A stretch of DNA of 64,000 bases from Massilia yuzhufengensis (GCF_900112225.1 NZ_FOLD01000003.1:124001-188000), one strand, 5' to 3'. Counted from the stretch's first letter, positions 7,606 to 16,883 are shown. The notes: generated by a model from the sequence alone, not told the origin. Made by a program: numbers and translations.

Positions 7606-8423
7606 GGGGCGTCGGCCTGGCCTACCGGCGCGCGCTGCGCGCCCAGTTCTCGCGCCGCATGCTGCTGCTGTCCGGCGCGCCGCTGGTGCTGTCGCTGCTG
7701 CTGTGGGGCGCGCTGCTGTGGACCGGCCTGCAGCCGCTGCTGGACTGGCTGCACGCGTCTTTCGCCGACTACGGCATCTTCCAGTCGAGCAGCAGCCTGC
7801 TGGCGATGCTGGGGCTGGGCATGCTCAAGGTGATGGTGGTGCCGCTGCTGGCGATCGCCGTGCTGCTGCCGCTGATGATCGGCTCGGCGCTGCTGTTCAT
7901 GGGCGCCATCGCGATGCCGGCGATCGAGCGCCATGTCGGCGCCACCCAGTACCCGCTGCTGGAGAAGAAGCAGGGCGGCTCCTTCCTGGGGAGCGTGGCT
8001 ATCAACCTCGGCAGCACGGCGGTGTTCGCGGTGCTGTGGCTGTTCACCCTGCCGCTGTACGCGGTGCCGCCGCTGGCCTGGCTGGTGCAGGCCTGCCTGT
8101 GGGCTTGGGTGACCTCGCGCGTGATGAGCTACGACGCGCTGGCCGCCCACGCCAGCGCGGAAGAACGGCAGGAACTCAAACGCCGCCACCGCGGCGCGCT
8201 GCTGGGCATCGGCTTCGCCTCCGGCCTGGCCGGCGCGCTGCCGGGCATCGCGTGGATGGGCGGGGCGCTGCTGTCGGTGGTGCTGTTCCCCTTCCTGGCG
8301 ATGCTGTCGCTGTGGCTGTACATCATGATCTTCCTGTTCGCCGGACTATGGTTCCAGTACTACTGCCTCGGCGCGCTGGAAGATCTGCGTGGAAGCGCTG
8401 CGGCGCCGGCCGTGCGGGCCTGA
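7602..8423 (+). CDS. EI24-domain (CysZ-like) integral membrane protein
   Basis: A 273-residue inner-membrane protein. Hydrophobic segments lie at roughly 20-45, 65-110, 135-170 and 200-255. The loop after the second block holds PAIERHVGATQYPLLEKKQGGS, the conserved cytoplasmic stretch of betaproteobacterial EI24 proteins. The fold relates distantly to CysZ, a sulfate permease, but these stand-alone proteins are uncharacterised and no cysteine biosynthesis gene is adjacent. AGGGA precedes the ATG, which also overlaps the stop of a 13-codon upstream frame. The domain call is good; transport function is unproven. Confidence 0.82.
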   Translation: MRGVGLAYRRALRAQFSRRMLLLSGAPLVLSLLLWGALLWTGLQPLLDWLHASFADYGIFQSSSSLLAMLGLGMLKVMVVPLLAIAVLLPLMIGSALLFMGAIAMPAIERHVGATQYPLLEKKQGGSFLGSVAINLGSTAVFAVLWLFTLPLYAVPPLAWLVQACLWAWVTSRVMSYDALAAHASAEERQELKRRHRGALLGIGFASGLAGALPGIAWMGGALLSVVLFPFLAMLSLWLYIMIFLFAGLWFQYYCLGALEDLRGSAAAPAVRA

Positions 8424-8768
8424 AACGGGCTGGGTCAACGCGCATGGCGCATGCGGCGTTATGCGGGCAGAACCGTCCGGACTTGTCGCGAAAATATCGA
8501 CTTTGTAGGACTACACGCCGCGCTTCTAACTCTGCCGTTGTTTTTTTGCGAAAATACTTCGCACGAATCAAAATTGTCAAACGCCGTCTCGCGCGTGTCG
8601 TATTGATGTGGTGGAATGATACCTGTGAGAGGTGCAATCCTGAGTGAGTTTGCGCCGCGCATTTTTGCAGTACTGACGAGGACCTCATCACTCGAACGGA
8701 CAAGCAGCAAGGATGGCGGGCAGGTTGCGGGGATTGAGCGAGCAATGATTCAAACCGGTTGAGCCATC
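8424..8768. other. Intergenic region upstream of the penicillin-binding protein gene
   Basis: About 345 bases, locally more AT-rich than its flanks around 8500-8640 (a T7 run and a TTGTCA-like -35 at 8574 with only a poor -10). I see no convincing gene, hairpin or operator. The ribosome site for the following ATG is weak. Confidence 0.4.
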
Positions 8769-11700
8769 ATGGAAAGTATTCGCCGTCTCGGACGGCCCAG
8801 TAATGTATTCCGCGCAGTAGGTAAGTGGCGCGGCCGCAATGCCCCAGCCATGGCTGGCGGCGCACCCGTGCTCGCGTCCGCGGCCGGGAACGACGTGCCC
8901 CTGTACGAGGCCTATCCGCACCTGGCCGCCGTCGGCGGCGCGCCCGGCGGCGCACCCGTGCCCCCGCCGGAACCGCCCGACAGCGAAGGCACACCCGAAG
9001 GCAAGCCGAGCCCGGCGCCGCGCAAGCGCCGCTTCCGGATCTGGTTCTACGTCATCCTGCTGATCCTGCTCGTGCTGCTGGGCGGCTGGGGCGCGCTCGA
9101 AGTGCGCAGCTCGCGCCTGCAGGCCAAGGTCTTCGCCGGCATGGCCGCCGACCTCACCTACCGCATGGAGAAGGGCCCGAGCAAGTCGATCCGCTTCCCG
9201 CAAGCGAGCCCCTACGACACCCGGCTCGGCTATGCCAGCATGCCGGCCTACCTGCAGAAGCTGGAGTCGCGCGGCTACCTGATCGACGCCCAGGCCCGCA
9301 TCTCGCCGAAAATGGCCGAGATGGCCGACCGCGGCCTGTACGCCACCTATCACGAGAAGACCAAGGTCGGCCTCGAGATCCTCGATTGCCGCGCCCAGCC
9401 GCTGTTCGCCTCGCGCTTCCCCGAACGCTTCTATCACAAGTTCGACGATGCGCCGCCGCTGCTGGTGCAAAGCCTGCTGTTCATCGAAAACCGCGAACTG
9501 CTCGACCCGGCCTACCCGCACCGCAACCCGGCGGTCGAGTGGGACCGCTTCTCGAAAGCCGTGTTCGACAAGACCCTGAGCAGCGTGGGCCTGGGCGGCG
9601 GCGGGCGCGTGGCCGGCGGCAGCACGCTGGCGACGCAAATCGAAAAGTACCGCCACTCGCCCGAAGGGCGAACCGGCTCGCTGCAGGATAAACTCATCCA
9701 GATGGCCTCGGCCACCCTGCGCGCCTACCAGGACGGCGAAGACACCACCAAGGCGCGGCGCCAGATCGTGCTCGACTACCTCAACACCGTGCCGCTGTCG
9801 GCCAAGCCGGGCTACGGCGAAGTCAATGGCATTGGCGACGGCATGTGGGTCTGGTACGGCCGCGACTTCGGCCAGCTCAGCACCATGCTGCGCGGCCCGA
9901 TGGACAACCCGGACGCCGTCACCGCCTACAAGGAAGCGCTGTCGCTGATGATCGCGCAGCGCCGCCCCGCCTACTACCTGGGCGACGGCGAGCAAGACCT
10001 GGAAACCCTGACCAACAGCCACCTGCGGGTGCTGGCGCAAGTGGGCGTGATCTCGCCGCAGCTGCGCGACGCCGCCTTGACAGCCAAGCTGCACCCGGCC
10101 CAGGGTTCGGGCGTGGCCGCGCCGGGCGCCGACGCCTTCGTGTCGCGCAAGGCCGCCAACGCGGTGCGCAACCACCTCGGCTACCTGGTGGGCGACTCGC
10201 GCCTGTACAACCTCGACCGCCTCGACCTGTCGGTGGTCTCCACCCTCGACGCCCAGGTGCAGGCGGCGGTCACCGATGCGCTGCGCAAGCTGACCGACGC
10301 TGAGCACGCGAAGGAGGCCGGCCTGACCGGCAAGGGCCTGCTGGGCAACGGCGACCCGTCCCAGGTGGTCTACAGCTTCACCCTGATGGAACGCGGCGAG
10401 CACGTGAACTACCTGCGGGTCCAGACCGACAACTACGACCAGCCGCTCGACATCAACGAAGGCGCCAAGCTCGACCTGGGCTCCACCGCCAAGCTGCGCA
10501 CCCTGGTGACCTACCTCGACATCGTCGACCAGCTGCACAAGCGCTTCGAACCGATGGACGAGATCGGCCTGATGGGCGTCGAAGTCGACGCGAAGGACCG
10601 CATGTCGCAATGGGCGCTGGAATACTTCCGCACCCTGCCGCGGGGTGGCGACCGCGGCCTGGCGCCGATGCTGGCCGCCGCACTGGAGCGCAAGTATTCG
10701 GCCAACCCGGGCGAAGCCTTCTTCACCGGCGGCGGCATCCACACCTTCGGCAACTTCAGCAAGCTCGACAACAGCAAGATCATGACGGTGACCGAGGCCT
10801 TGCGCAATTCGACCAACCTGGTGTTCGTGCGCATGATGCGCGATGTGGTGCGCTACTACATGTTCCAGCTGCCGGGCTCCTCGGCCCAGCTGCTGGCCGA
10901 TGCCGACGACCCGCGCCGCCAGATGTACCTGGCGCGCTTCGCCGACAACGAGGGCAAGGTTTTCATGGCCAAGTTCTGGAACAAGTACAAGAACAAGACC
11001 CCGGCCGAGGTCGAGGCGCTGCTGTTCTCGGGCGTGCGTCCGATGGCCTCGAAGCTGGCCGCGGCGCACCGCACCATCGCGCCGAACGCCACGCTGGCGC
11101 AGTTCGCCGAGTTCATCGACAAGTCGCTGCCTTCGTCCACCGACATGGACCCGGACCGCATCCCCAAGATGTACGAGATGTACGACCCGCGCAATATGTC
11201 GCTGGCCGACCGCGGCTACGTGGCCTCGGTCCACCCGCTGGAACTGTGGCTGGTGAGCTACCTGCGCACCCACCCCAAGGCCGGCTGGACCGAAGTGACC
11301 AATGCCAGCGTCAAGGAGCGCCAGGAAGTGTATTCGTGGCTGTTCAAGACCCACCGCAAGCACGCCCAGGACAACCGCATCGCCGGCCTGCTCGAAGTCG
11401 AAGCCTTCCTCAAGATCCACGCGCAGTGGAAGAAGATGGGCTACCCCTTCGATTCGCTGGTGCCGTCCTACGCCACCACCCTGGGCGCCTCGGCCGACCG
11501 TCCGGCTTCGCTGGCCGAGCTGATGGGCATCATCGTCAATGGCGGCGTGCGCAAACCGGTCGAGCGCATCGATTCGCTGCACTTCGCCAAGGACACGCCG
11601 TACGAGACCCTGGTCAAGCGCAGCAAGGGCGGCGGCAAGGAGCAGGTACTGGCGCCGGAAGTCGCGCGCGCCGTGGCCGACGCCATCCAGGGCGTGGTCT

Positions 11701-12047
11701 CGGACGGTACCGCCAAGCGCGTCAAGACCGCCTTCAAGCAGGCCGATGGCAGCATCATCGCCCTGGGCGGCAAGACCGGCACCGGCGACCAGCGCTTCGA
11801 AGTCTATGCGCGCGGTGGGCGCGTGATCGAGTCGCGCTACGTGAACCGGTCGGCGACCTTCGTCTTCAACATCGGCGAGCGCTTCTTCGGCAGCATGACC
11901 GCCTACGTGCACGGCCCGCAGTCGGGTAACTACGACTTCACCAGCGCGCTGCCGGTGCAGCTGCTGGTCACGCTGGCGCCGAGCCTGATGCCGATGATCG
12001 AACCGCCTCCGGGCAGCATCGCCGCCCAGCGACAGTGCGTCCGATAA
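8769..12047 (+). CDS. Divergent class A-like penicillin-binding protein (GT51 plus transpeptidase)
   Basis: A 1092-residue bitopic membrane protein. A proline-rich cytoplasmic part (1-90) leads to one membrane span (91-110). A GT51-like domain (about 220-400) contains GGSTLATQ (283-290), but the usual catalytic EDxxF is replaced by FIENREL around Glu240. The expected RKxxE motif is not apparent. The transpeptidase domain has SxxK as STAK (573-576), SxN as STN (682-684) and KTGT (1002-1005). The STN to KTGT gap of about 318 residues is far longer than in Escherichia coli PBP1a/PBP1b and holds a mostly helical, charged insert (about 700-900). It probably cross-links periplasmic peptidoglycan; glycosyltransferase activity is uncertain. 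A TAXI gene overlaps its 3' end. Confidence 0.85.
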   Translation: MESIRRLGRPSNVFRAVGKWRGRNAPAMAGGAPVLASAAGNDVPLYEAYPHLAAVGGAPGGAPVPPPEPPDSEGTPEGKPSPAPRKRRFRIWFYVILLILLVLLGGWGALEVRSSRLQAKVFAGMAADLTYRMEKGPSKSIRFPQASPYDTRLGYASMPAYLQKLESRGYLIDAQARISPKMAEMADRGLYATYHEKTKVGLEILDCRAQPLFASRFPERFYHKFDDAPPLLVQSLLFIENRELLDPAYPHRNPAVEWDRFSKAVFDKTLSSVGLGGGGRVAGGSTLATQIEKYRHSPEGRTGSLQDKLIQMASATLRAYQDGEDTTKARRQIVLDYLNTVPLSAKPGYGEVNGIGDGMWVWYGRDFGQLSTMLRGPMDNPDAVTAYKEALSLMIAQRRPAYYLGDGEQDLETLTNSHLRVLAQVGVISPQLRDAALTAKLHPAQGSGVAAPGADAFVSRKAANAVRNHLGYLVGDSRLYNLDRLDLSVVSTLDAQVQAAVTDALRKLTDAEHAKEAGLTGKGLLGNGDPSQVVYSFTLMERGEHVNYLRVQTDNYDQPLDINEGAKLDLGSTAKLRTLVTYLDIVDQLHKRFEPMDEIGLMGVEVDAKDRMSQWALEYFRTLPRGGDRGLAPMLAAALERKYSANPGEAFFTGGGIHTFGNFSKLDNSKIMTVTEALRNSTNLVFVRMMRDVVRYYMFQLPGSSAQLLADADDPRRQMYLARFADNEGKVFMAKFWNKYKNKTPAEVEALLFSGVRPMASKLAAAHRTIAPNATLAQFAEFIDKSLPSSTDMDPDRIPKMYEMYDPRNMSLADRGYVASVHPLELWLVSYLRTHPKAGWTEVTNASVKERQEVYSWLFKTHRKHAQDNRIAGLLEVEAFLKIHAQWKKMGYPFDSLVPSYATTLGASADRPASLAELMGIIVNGGVRKPVERIDSLHFAKDTPYETLVKRSKGGGKEQVLAPEVARAVADAIQGVVSDGTAKRVKTAFKQADGSIIALGGKTGTGDQRFEVYARGGRVIESRYVNRSATFVFNIGERFFGSMTAYVHGPQSGNYDFTSALPVQLLVTLAPSLMPMIEPPPGSIAAQRQCVR

Positions 12048-13429
12048 AGGGAAGTACCAAGGCGGTCAAGCGCGCGGTTTCAAAAGTGCGCCAGTTCAGC
12101 TTCGTGTCCCTGCGCGACCTCTTGGTGGCGTCCGGGCCGACGCTGCTGGCGGTGGTGGCGGTGGCGGTGCTGGCCTACCTGTGGGTCGACCCGGCGCCGC
12201 CGCGGCGCCTCACCATGGCCACCGGCCAGTTCAACAGCGCCTACCAGGAGTTCGGGCGCCAGTACGCGTCCCTGCTGGCGCGCGACGAGATCGCGCTCAC
12301 CCTCCAGCCTTCGCTGGGCTCGCACGAAAACCTGCAGCGCCTCCTCGACGGCAAGGCCGACATCGCGTTCGTGCAAAGCGGCTCGACCGAAGACGCGCAA
12401 GCCGCGCAGGCCGGGCTGGTGTCGCTCGGCAGCCTGTTTACGGAGCCGGTCTGGCTGTTCCTGCGCGAGTCGGCCAAGGTCACCCACTTCACGGACCTCA
12501 AAGGCAAACGCATCAACCTGGGGCCGGAAGGCACCGGCGTGCCGCGCCTGTTCCGCCAGGTGCTGGACGCCAACGGCATCGAGTCCAATGAACTGAAGAT
12601 CGGCGCGCTGGAAAACACGCCGGCCACGATGGCGCTGCTGGCCGGGACCATCGACGGCCTGGTATTCAGCTCGGCGCCGGAAGCGCCGCTGATCCAGATG
12701 CTGCTGCAGACCCCCGGCATCAAGCTGTTCAACTTCAGCCAGGCCGACGCCTACACGCGCCGCCTGCCGTTCCTGACCCATGTGGTGCTGCCGCGCGGGA
12801 TCGTCGACCTCGGGCGCGACATCCCGGCCCAGGACTACCACCTGATCGCCCCTACCGCCACCCTGGTGGCGCGCGAAGACCTGCACCCGGCGCTGGTGGG
12901 CCTCTTGGTCAAGTCGGCCGGCGAGATCCACGGCAAGGCCGGCTGGTTCCAGCAGCAGGGCCAGTTCCCGTCGCCGAAGTACACCGAGATCCCGGTGGCG
13001 CGCGAGGCGGCCCGCTACTACCGCGACGGCCCGCCCTTCATGCAGCGCTACATGCGCTTCTGGCTGGCCAACCTGTTCGAGCGCCTGTGGGTGGTGGCGG
13101 TGGCGCTGGCGGCCCTGTTGATACCGCTGTCGAAAATCGTGCCGCCGATCTACGTGTGGCGGGTGCGCTCGCGGGTCTACCGCTGGTACGGCGAATTGCG
13201 CAAGGTGGAGCAGGCGCTGGAGGCGATCGCGCCGGAAGAACGCGAGGCGGCGCGCGCGGGCCTGATGCAGCGCCTCGACGGGATCGAGGACAGCGTCAAC
13301 CACATCTCGATCCCGCTGGCCTATGCGGAAGAACTGTACCGCCTGCGCAGCCACATCAACTTCGTGCGCGAGCGGGTGCGCGGCACGATCGACCAGCACG
13401 GCGTCGCTACCGCCAGCTTGGCGAAATAA
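12035..13429 (+). CDS. TAXI-family solute-binding protein with two membrane anchors
   Basis: A 464-residue protein starting at GTG and overlapping the stop of the penicillin-binding protein gene by 13 bases; the next in-frame GTG is 23 codons on. An N-terminal membrane span covers roughly 27-52. The binding domain follows, with LTMATGQFNSAYQEFG, DIAFVQSGSTED and INLGPEGTGVPRLF typical of TAXI TRAP proteins. A second span lies near 348-372. A charged, probably coiled-coil tail carries EAIAPEEREAARAG and RERVRGTIDQHG. Normal TAXI proteins are free periplasmic receptors for a DctQM-type permease; here no permease gene is near and the protein is anchored at both ends. A sensing role beside the cell-wall enzyme is speculative. 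Confidence 0.82.
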   Translation: MRPIKGSTKAVKRAVSKVRQFSFVSLRDLLVASGPTLLAVVAVAVLAYLWVDPAPPRRLTMATGQFNSAYQEFGRQYASLLARDEIALTLQPSLGSHENLQRLLDGKADIAFVQSGSTEDAQAAQAGLVSLGSLFTEPVWLFLRESAKVTHFTDLKGKRINLGPEGTGVPRLFRQVLDANGIESNELKIGALENTPATMALLAGTIDGLVFSSAPEAPLIQMLLQTPGIKLFNFSQADAYTRRLPFLTHVVLPRGIVDLGRDIPAQDYHLIAPTATLVAREDLHPALVGLLVKSAGEIHGKAGWFQQQGQFPSPKYTEIPVAREAARYYRDGPPFMQRYMRFWLANLFERLWVVAVALAALLIPLSKIVPPIYVWRVRSRVYRWYGELRKVEQALEAIAPEEREAARAGLMQRLDGIEDSVNHISIPLAYAEELYRLRSHINFVRERVRGTIDQHGVATASLAK

Positions 13430-13487
13430 CAAACTTGCTTCGGAACGGATTACACTGGCGCTCTTTGTCCAGAATCCCGAAGAAGCC

Positions 13488-15440
13488 ATGATTCCTCACT
13501 CCCTGTCCGTCCTTGCGCTGGGTGCGCTGCTGGCCTGCAGCGCCGGCGCGCATGCCGCCCAAGCCGCCGCCGCGCCTGAGGCTCCCGCGCAAAAGCGCAG
13601 CGCGCGCGAAGCCTACACCAAGTACGAGTACCGCATCCCGATGCGCGACGGCGTGAAGCTGTTCACCACGGTGTACGTGCCCAAGGACGCCGCCAGGCCT
13701 TATCCCTTCCTGGTCACGCGCACGCCCTACAGCGCGGGCGTGTATGCGCAAGGCGAGCAGCGCTACGGCGTGGACTGGTTCCCCGAAGCGATCAGCAGCT
13801 CGCGCGAACTGGAAGAGTCGGGCTACATCTTCGTGACCCAGGACGTGCGCGGGCGCTACATGTCCGAGGGCGCCTGGCAGGAGATGACCCCGCACCTGAA
13901 CGCCAAGCGCGGCAAGGGCGAAGGGCAGGAGAGCGCAGACATGCACGACACCGTCGAATGGCTGCTCAAGCACGTCCCGAACAATAACGGCCGGGTCGGC
14001 ATCTGGGGCATCAGCTACCCGGGCTTCTACACCGCGGCCAGCATCATCGACTCGCACCCGGCGATCAAGGCCGCCTCGCCGCAAGCGCCGATCGCTGACC
14101 TGTACATGGGCGACGACTCCTACCACGGCGGCGCCTTCATGCTGTCGGCGAACTTCGATTTCTACTCGTCCTTCCTGCCGCAGAAGAACCCGACCATCGG
14201 CAACAAGGAGCGTTCGCGCTTCGAGTACGGCGAAGCCGACGCCTACGACTTCTTCCTGAAACGCTTGAGCTTGCCGAACATCCTGGCCAGCATGAGCGCG
14301 GAGCAACGCGAGCTGCTCGAGCCCACCATCGAACACGATACCTACGACGAATTCTGGCGCTCGCGCGCGATCACGCCGCACATGAAGAACGTGAAGGCGG
14401 CCGTGCTGACGGTGGGAGGCTGGTTCGACGCCGAAGACCCAGCCGGCCCGTTCGCAATCTACCAGGCGGTGGGCAAGCACAATCCGGCCACGCCGAATGC
14501 GCTGGTGATGGGCCCGTGGGTGCACGGCGGCTGGGCGCGCAGCGACGGCGCGCGCCTGGGCCACGTGGGTTTCGACGCCAAGACGAGCGAGTACTTCCGC
14601 AAGGAGATCCAGTTCCCCTTCTTCGAGCAGCACCTGAAGGGCGTCAAGCCGGCGCGCGCGGTGGCGAACGTCACCGCGTTTGAAACCGGCACCAATGTGT
14701 GGCGCACGTATGCGGCGTGGCCGCCGGCGCCGGCCAAGGCGCGCACGCTGTACTTCGGCGCCAACGGCACGCTCGGCTGGCAGCAGCCGGCCAGCACTGG
14801 GGCAGGCTACGACGAATACGTGGCCGACCCGCGCAAACCGGTGCCCTTCATCGGCTACGCTGCCACTGGCGTGCCGCGCGAATACATGGTCTCGGACCAG
14901 CGCTTCGCCGCCACCCGTCCCGACGTGCTGGTCTACCAGAGCGAGGTGCTGGAAGAAGACGTGACCATCGCCGGCAAGGTGGAGCCGAAGCTGTTCGTCT
15001 CCACCACCGGCACCGACGCCGACTGGGTGGTAAAGCTGATCGACGTCTATCCGGCCGAGTACCCGACGCCCGCCATGGAACGCAAGGGCAACGACACCGG
15101 CCCGCCGGCGACCAAGCTGGGCGGCTTCCAGCAACTGGTACGCGGCAACCCGCTGCGCGGCAAGTTCCGGAACAGCTACGAGAAGCCGGAGCCCTTCACG
15201 CCGGGCAAGCAGGAAGCGCTGCGTTTCGACATCGGCGAAGTCAGCCACACCTTCCGCCGCGGCCACCGCATCATGGTGCAGGTGCAAAGCTCGTGGTTCC
15301 CGCTGATCGACCTGAACCCGCAGAGTTTCGTCCACATCCCGAAAGCGAAACCGGAAGACTTCGTCAAGGCGACCCAGCGCGTGTACCGCGCGCCGGGCGC
15401 GGCGTCAGGCGTGCAGGTAATGGTGATGCCGGCGCATTGA
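13488..15440 (+). CDS. Secreted CocE/NonD-family (X-Pro dipeptidyl-peptidase-like, S15) hydrolase
   Basis: A 650-residue alpha/beta-hydrolase with a signal peptide (1-26, ending AHAAQA). The nucleophile elbow is WGISYPGFYT (Ser176). DVRGRYMSEG just before it is the conserved oxyanion-side stretch of CocE-like enzymes. A C-terminal jelly-roll-type domain (about 420-650) ends in the RRGHRIMVQVQSSWFP segment. Relatives include cocaine esterase, glutaryl-7-ACA acylase and X-Pro dipeptidyl peptidases, so the substrate may be an ester, amide or proline peptide. The ATG at 13488 is preferred over upstream in-frame starts because the signal peptide begins there. The family is clear; substrate and cell location (periplasm or outside) are not. 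Confidence 0.88.
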   Translation: MIPHSLSVLALGALLACSAGAHAAQAAAAPEAPAQKRSAREAYTKYEYRIPMRDGVKLFTTVYVPKDAARPYPFLVTRTPYSAGVYAQGEQRYGVDWFPEAISSSRELEESGYIFVTQDVRGRYMSEGAWQEMTPHLNAKRGKGEGQESADMHDTVEWLLKHVPNNNGRVGIWGISYPGFYTAASIIDSHPAIKAASPQAPIADLYMGDDSYHGGAFMLSANFDFYSSFLPQKNPTIGNKERSRFEYGEADAYDFFLKRLSLPNILASMSAEQRELLEPTIEHDTYDEFWRSRAITPHMKNVKAAVLTVGGWFDAEDPAGPFAIYQAVGKHNPATPNALVMGPWVHGGWARSDGARLGHVGFDAKTSEYFRKEIQFPFFEQHLKGVKPARAVANVTAFETGTNVWRTYAAWPPAPAKARTLYFGANGTLGWQQPASTGAGYDEYVADPRKPVPFIGYAATGVPREYMVSDQRFAATRPDVLVYQSEVLEEDVTIAGKVEPKLFVSTTGTDADWVVKLIDVYPAEYPTPAMERKGNDTGPPATKLGGFQQLVRGNPLRGKFRNSYEKPEPFTPGKQEALRFDIGEVSHTFRRGHRIMVQVQSSWFPLIDLNPQSFVHIPKAKPEDFVKATQRVYRAPGAASGVQVMVMPAH

Positions 15441-15441
15441 C

Positions 15442-16194
15442 TCAGGTCGACGAGATCAGCATCATCGCCGCGGTGCCCAGCAGGACCGCGCAAAACAGCA
15501 AGCGCAGGCGCAGCGGCGAAAACCGGTGCGCCAGCATCACGCCGAGGGACACGGTGGCGACGCCGCCCAGCGCCAGCGGTACGCCGGTGGCCCAGTCCAC
15601 GTGCCCGCCCTGGGCATAGCCGAACAGCGCCACGACGGAACTGGGCACCACCAGCGCCAGCGCCATGCCCTGGGCGCGGGTCTGCTGCATGCCGAACAGG
15701 CTGATCAGGGCCGGCACGATCACCAGCCCGCCGCCGATCGTGAACACCCCCGACATCAGGCCGCAGGCAATGCCGAGCAGGGGCAGGGCGGCGCGCGGCA
15801 TCTTTTTCGCCGCTGCAGGGTGCGGGGTGGCGGGGCCGCGGCGCAGGCCGAAATACAGGGCCAGCGCCACCAGGAACAGCGCGAACGCCACGTGCAGGGT
15901 GCGCGGATCCAGGCTGGTGGCAAATTTAGCGGCGATCCAGGTGGCGGCCATCGAAAACACGGCCATGGCGCTGACCGCGCGCAGGTCGACCGCATGCTTC
16001 TGGTGGTAGCGGTAAAAGCCGATCAGTACATTGGGCGTGATCATCACCAGCGCCGTGCCCTGGGCCAGGTGCTGGTCCATGCCATACAACATGCCCAGCA
16101 CGGGAATGGCGATCAGGCCGCCGCCAATGCCCAGCAGGCCGCCCACCAGGCCCAGCAGGGCGCCCAGGCCGAGGTTGATGAAGAGCTCGGTCAA
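15442..16194 (-). CDS. TauE/SafE-family sulfite/anion exporter
   Basis: A 250-residue membrane protein with about eight hydrophobic segments. The duplicated family motif appears as GLVGGLLGIGGGLIAIP near the N-terminus and SGVFTIGGGLVIVPAL in the second half. The best start is TTG at 16194, four bases behind the stop of the rhodanese gene. Longer in-frame reading enters the rhodanese gene and has no membrane character. TauE/SafE proteins export sulfite, sulfoacetate or related anions. The tight pairing with a rhodanese suggests a sulfur-handling operon, but the substrate is inferred. Confidence 0.87.
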   Translation of the reverse strand: MTELFINLGLGALLGLVGGLLGIGGGLIAIPVLGMLYGMDQHLAQGTALVMITPNVLIGFYRYHQKHAVDLRAVSAMAVFSMAATWIAAKFATSLDPRTLHVAFALFLVALALYFGLRRGPATPHPAAAKKMPRAALPLLGIACGLMSGVFTIGGGLVIVPALISLFGMQQTRAQGMALALVVPSSVVALFGYAQGGHVDWATGVPLALGGVATVSLGVMLAHRFSPLRLRLLFCAVLLGTAAMMLISST

Positions 16195-16198
16195 AACC

Positions 16199-16657
16199 TC
16201 AGGCGCCAATCCAGGGCAGGCCGGCCTTGCACCAGCCGCCGAGGGTCTTGCGGTGGCCTTCCAGGTCGCGGTCGCCTTCGAAGCCTTCGAGGATGTCGTA
16301 GCTTTGGATATACCCGAGTTCGGTGGCCACGCGGGCGCTGTGGCGCGAGCGCACGCCCGAGCGGCACAGGAACAGCAGCACCTCGTCCGGCTGAGCCACC
16401 TGGGCCAGCTGCGCACCGAATGCGGGATTCGGCGCCCCACCCGGGTAGGTGGCCCACTGCACCGCGGCGTGCTGGGCTTCGGGAATTGCCACCCGGCCGA
16501 CCCAGTCGCGCTCGGCATTGGTTCGCACATCGACCAGCTTCACGCGCGCATCGCCCTGCAGCAGCGTGAAGGCTTCTTCGGGCGTGACGGCGCCGGCATA
16601 GGGCTGGCCCGGCGCGCGCTGGCGCGCACTGGCGAGGATGGTGTCGGTGGTGGTCAT
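16199..16657 (-). CDS. Rhodanese-like sulfurtransferase
   Basis: A 152-residue single-domain rhodanese. It starts MTTTDTILASARQRAPGQPY. The substrate-binding segment is VKLVDVRTNAERDWVG (about 39-54), and the active-site loop CRSGVRSR carries the persulfide Cys98. It ends LGGWCKAGLPWIGA. It transfers sulfane sulfur, probably in the cytoplasm, as no export signal is seen. I chose the ATG at 16657; a longer frame to 16819 would run into the NtrC-site region. The TauE/SafE gene follows four bases downstream and is likely co-transcribed. Confidence 0.9.
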   Translation of the reverse strand: MTTTDTILASARQRAPGQPYAGAVTPEEAFTLLQGDARVKLVDVRTNAERDWVGRVAIPEAQHAAVQWATYPGGAPNPAFGAQLAQVAQPDEVLLFLCRSGVRSRHSARVATELGYIQSYDILEGFEGDRDLEGHRKTLGGWCKAGLPWIGA

Positions 16658-16699
16658 GGCATGGTCCGGTGAATAAGTAAAATTGGCGAGAAGATCAGT

Positions 16700-16769
16700 G
16701 CACCAACTTGGTTCGGTGTATCCTGCGCTGCGGTGGTGCATCCTTGTCGAATCCGCACCAAGTTGGTGC
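16700..16769 (+). promoter_or_regulatory. NtrC binding sites upstream of glnA
   Basis: GCACCAAGTTGGTGC at 16755-16769 is a perfect 15-base dyad matching the NtrC enhancer consensus (GCACCA-N3-TGGTGC). A second, weaker site GCACCAACTTGGTTC lies at 16700-16714. Both are 100-160 bases upstream of the sigma-54 promoter, a normal enhancer distance. Confidence 0.85.
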
Positions 16770-16866
16770 AACGGTGCATCCACCTTGGATCGCTGGATGA
16801 AATGATTGTAGGACCTCACCGAGCGATTTCCAAAGAAGCATTGTGCATTTACTCATAACGAAGCAC

Positions 16867-16883
16867 TGGCATGGTTCATGCTT
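16867..16883 (+). promoter_or_regulatory. Sigma-54 (RpoN) promoter of glnA
   Basis: TGGCATGGTTCATGCTT has the invariant GG (16868-16869) and GC (16880-16881) separated by exactly ten bases, close to TGGCACG-N4-TTGC. The transcript would start near 16893, giving a leader of about 70 bases before the glnA ATG. Confidence 0.85.

Noticed and set aside
8688..11912. 1074-codon frame antisense to the penicillin-binding protein gene
   Set aside because: Same GC-driven shadow effect; composition is biased and no motif is seen, while the plus strand encodes a clear PBP.
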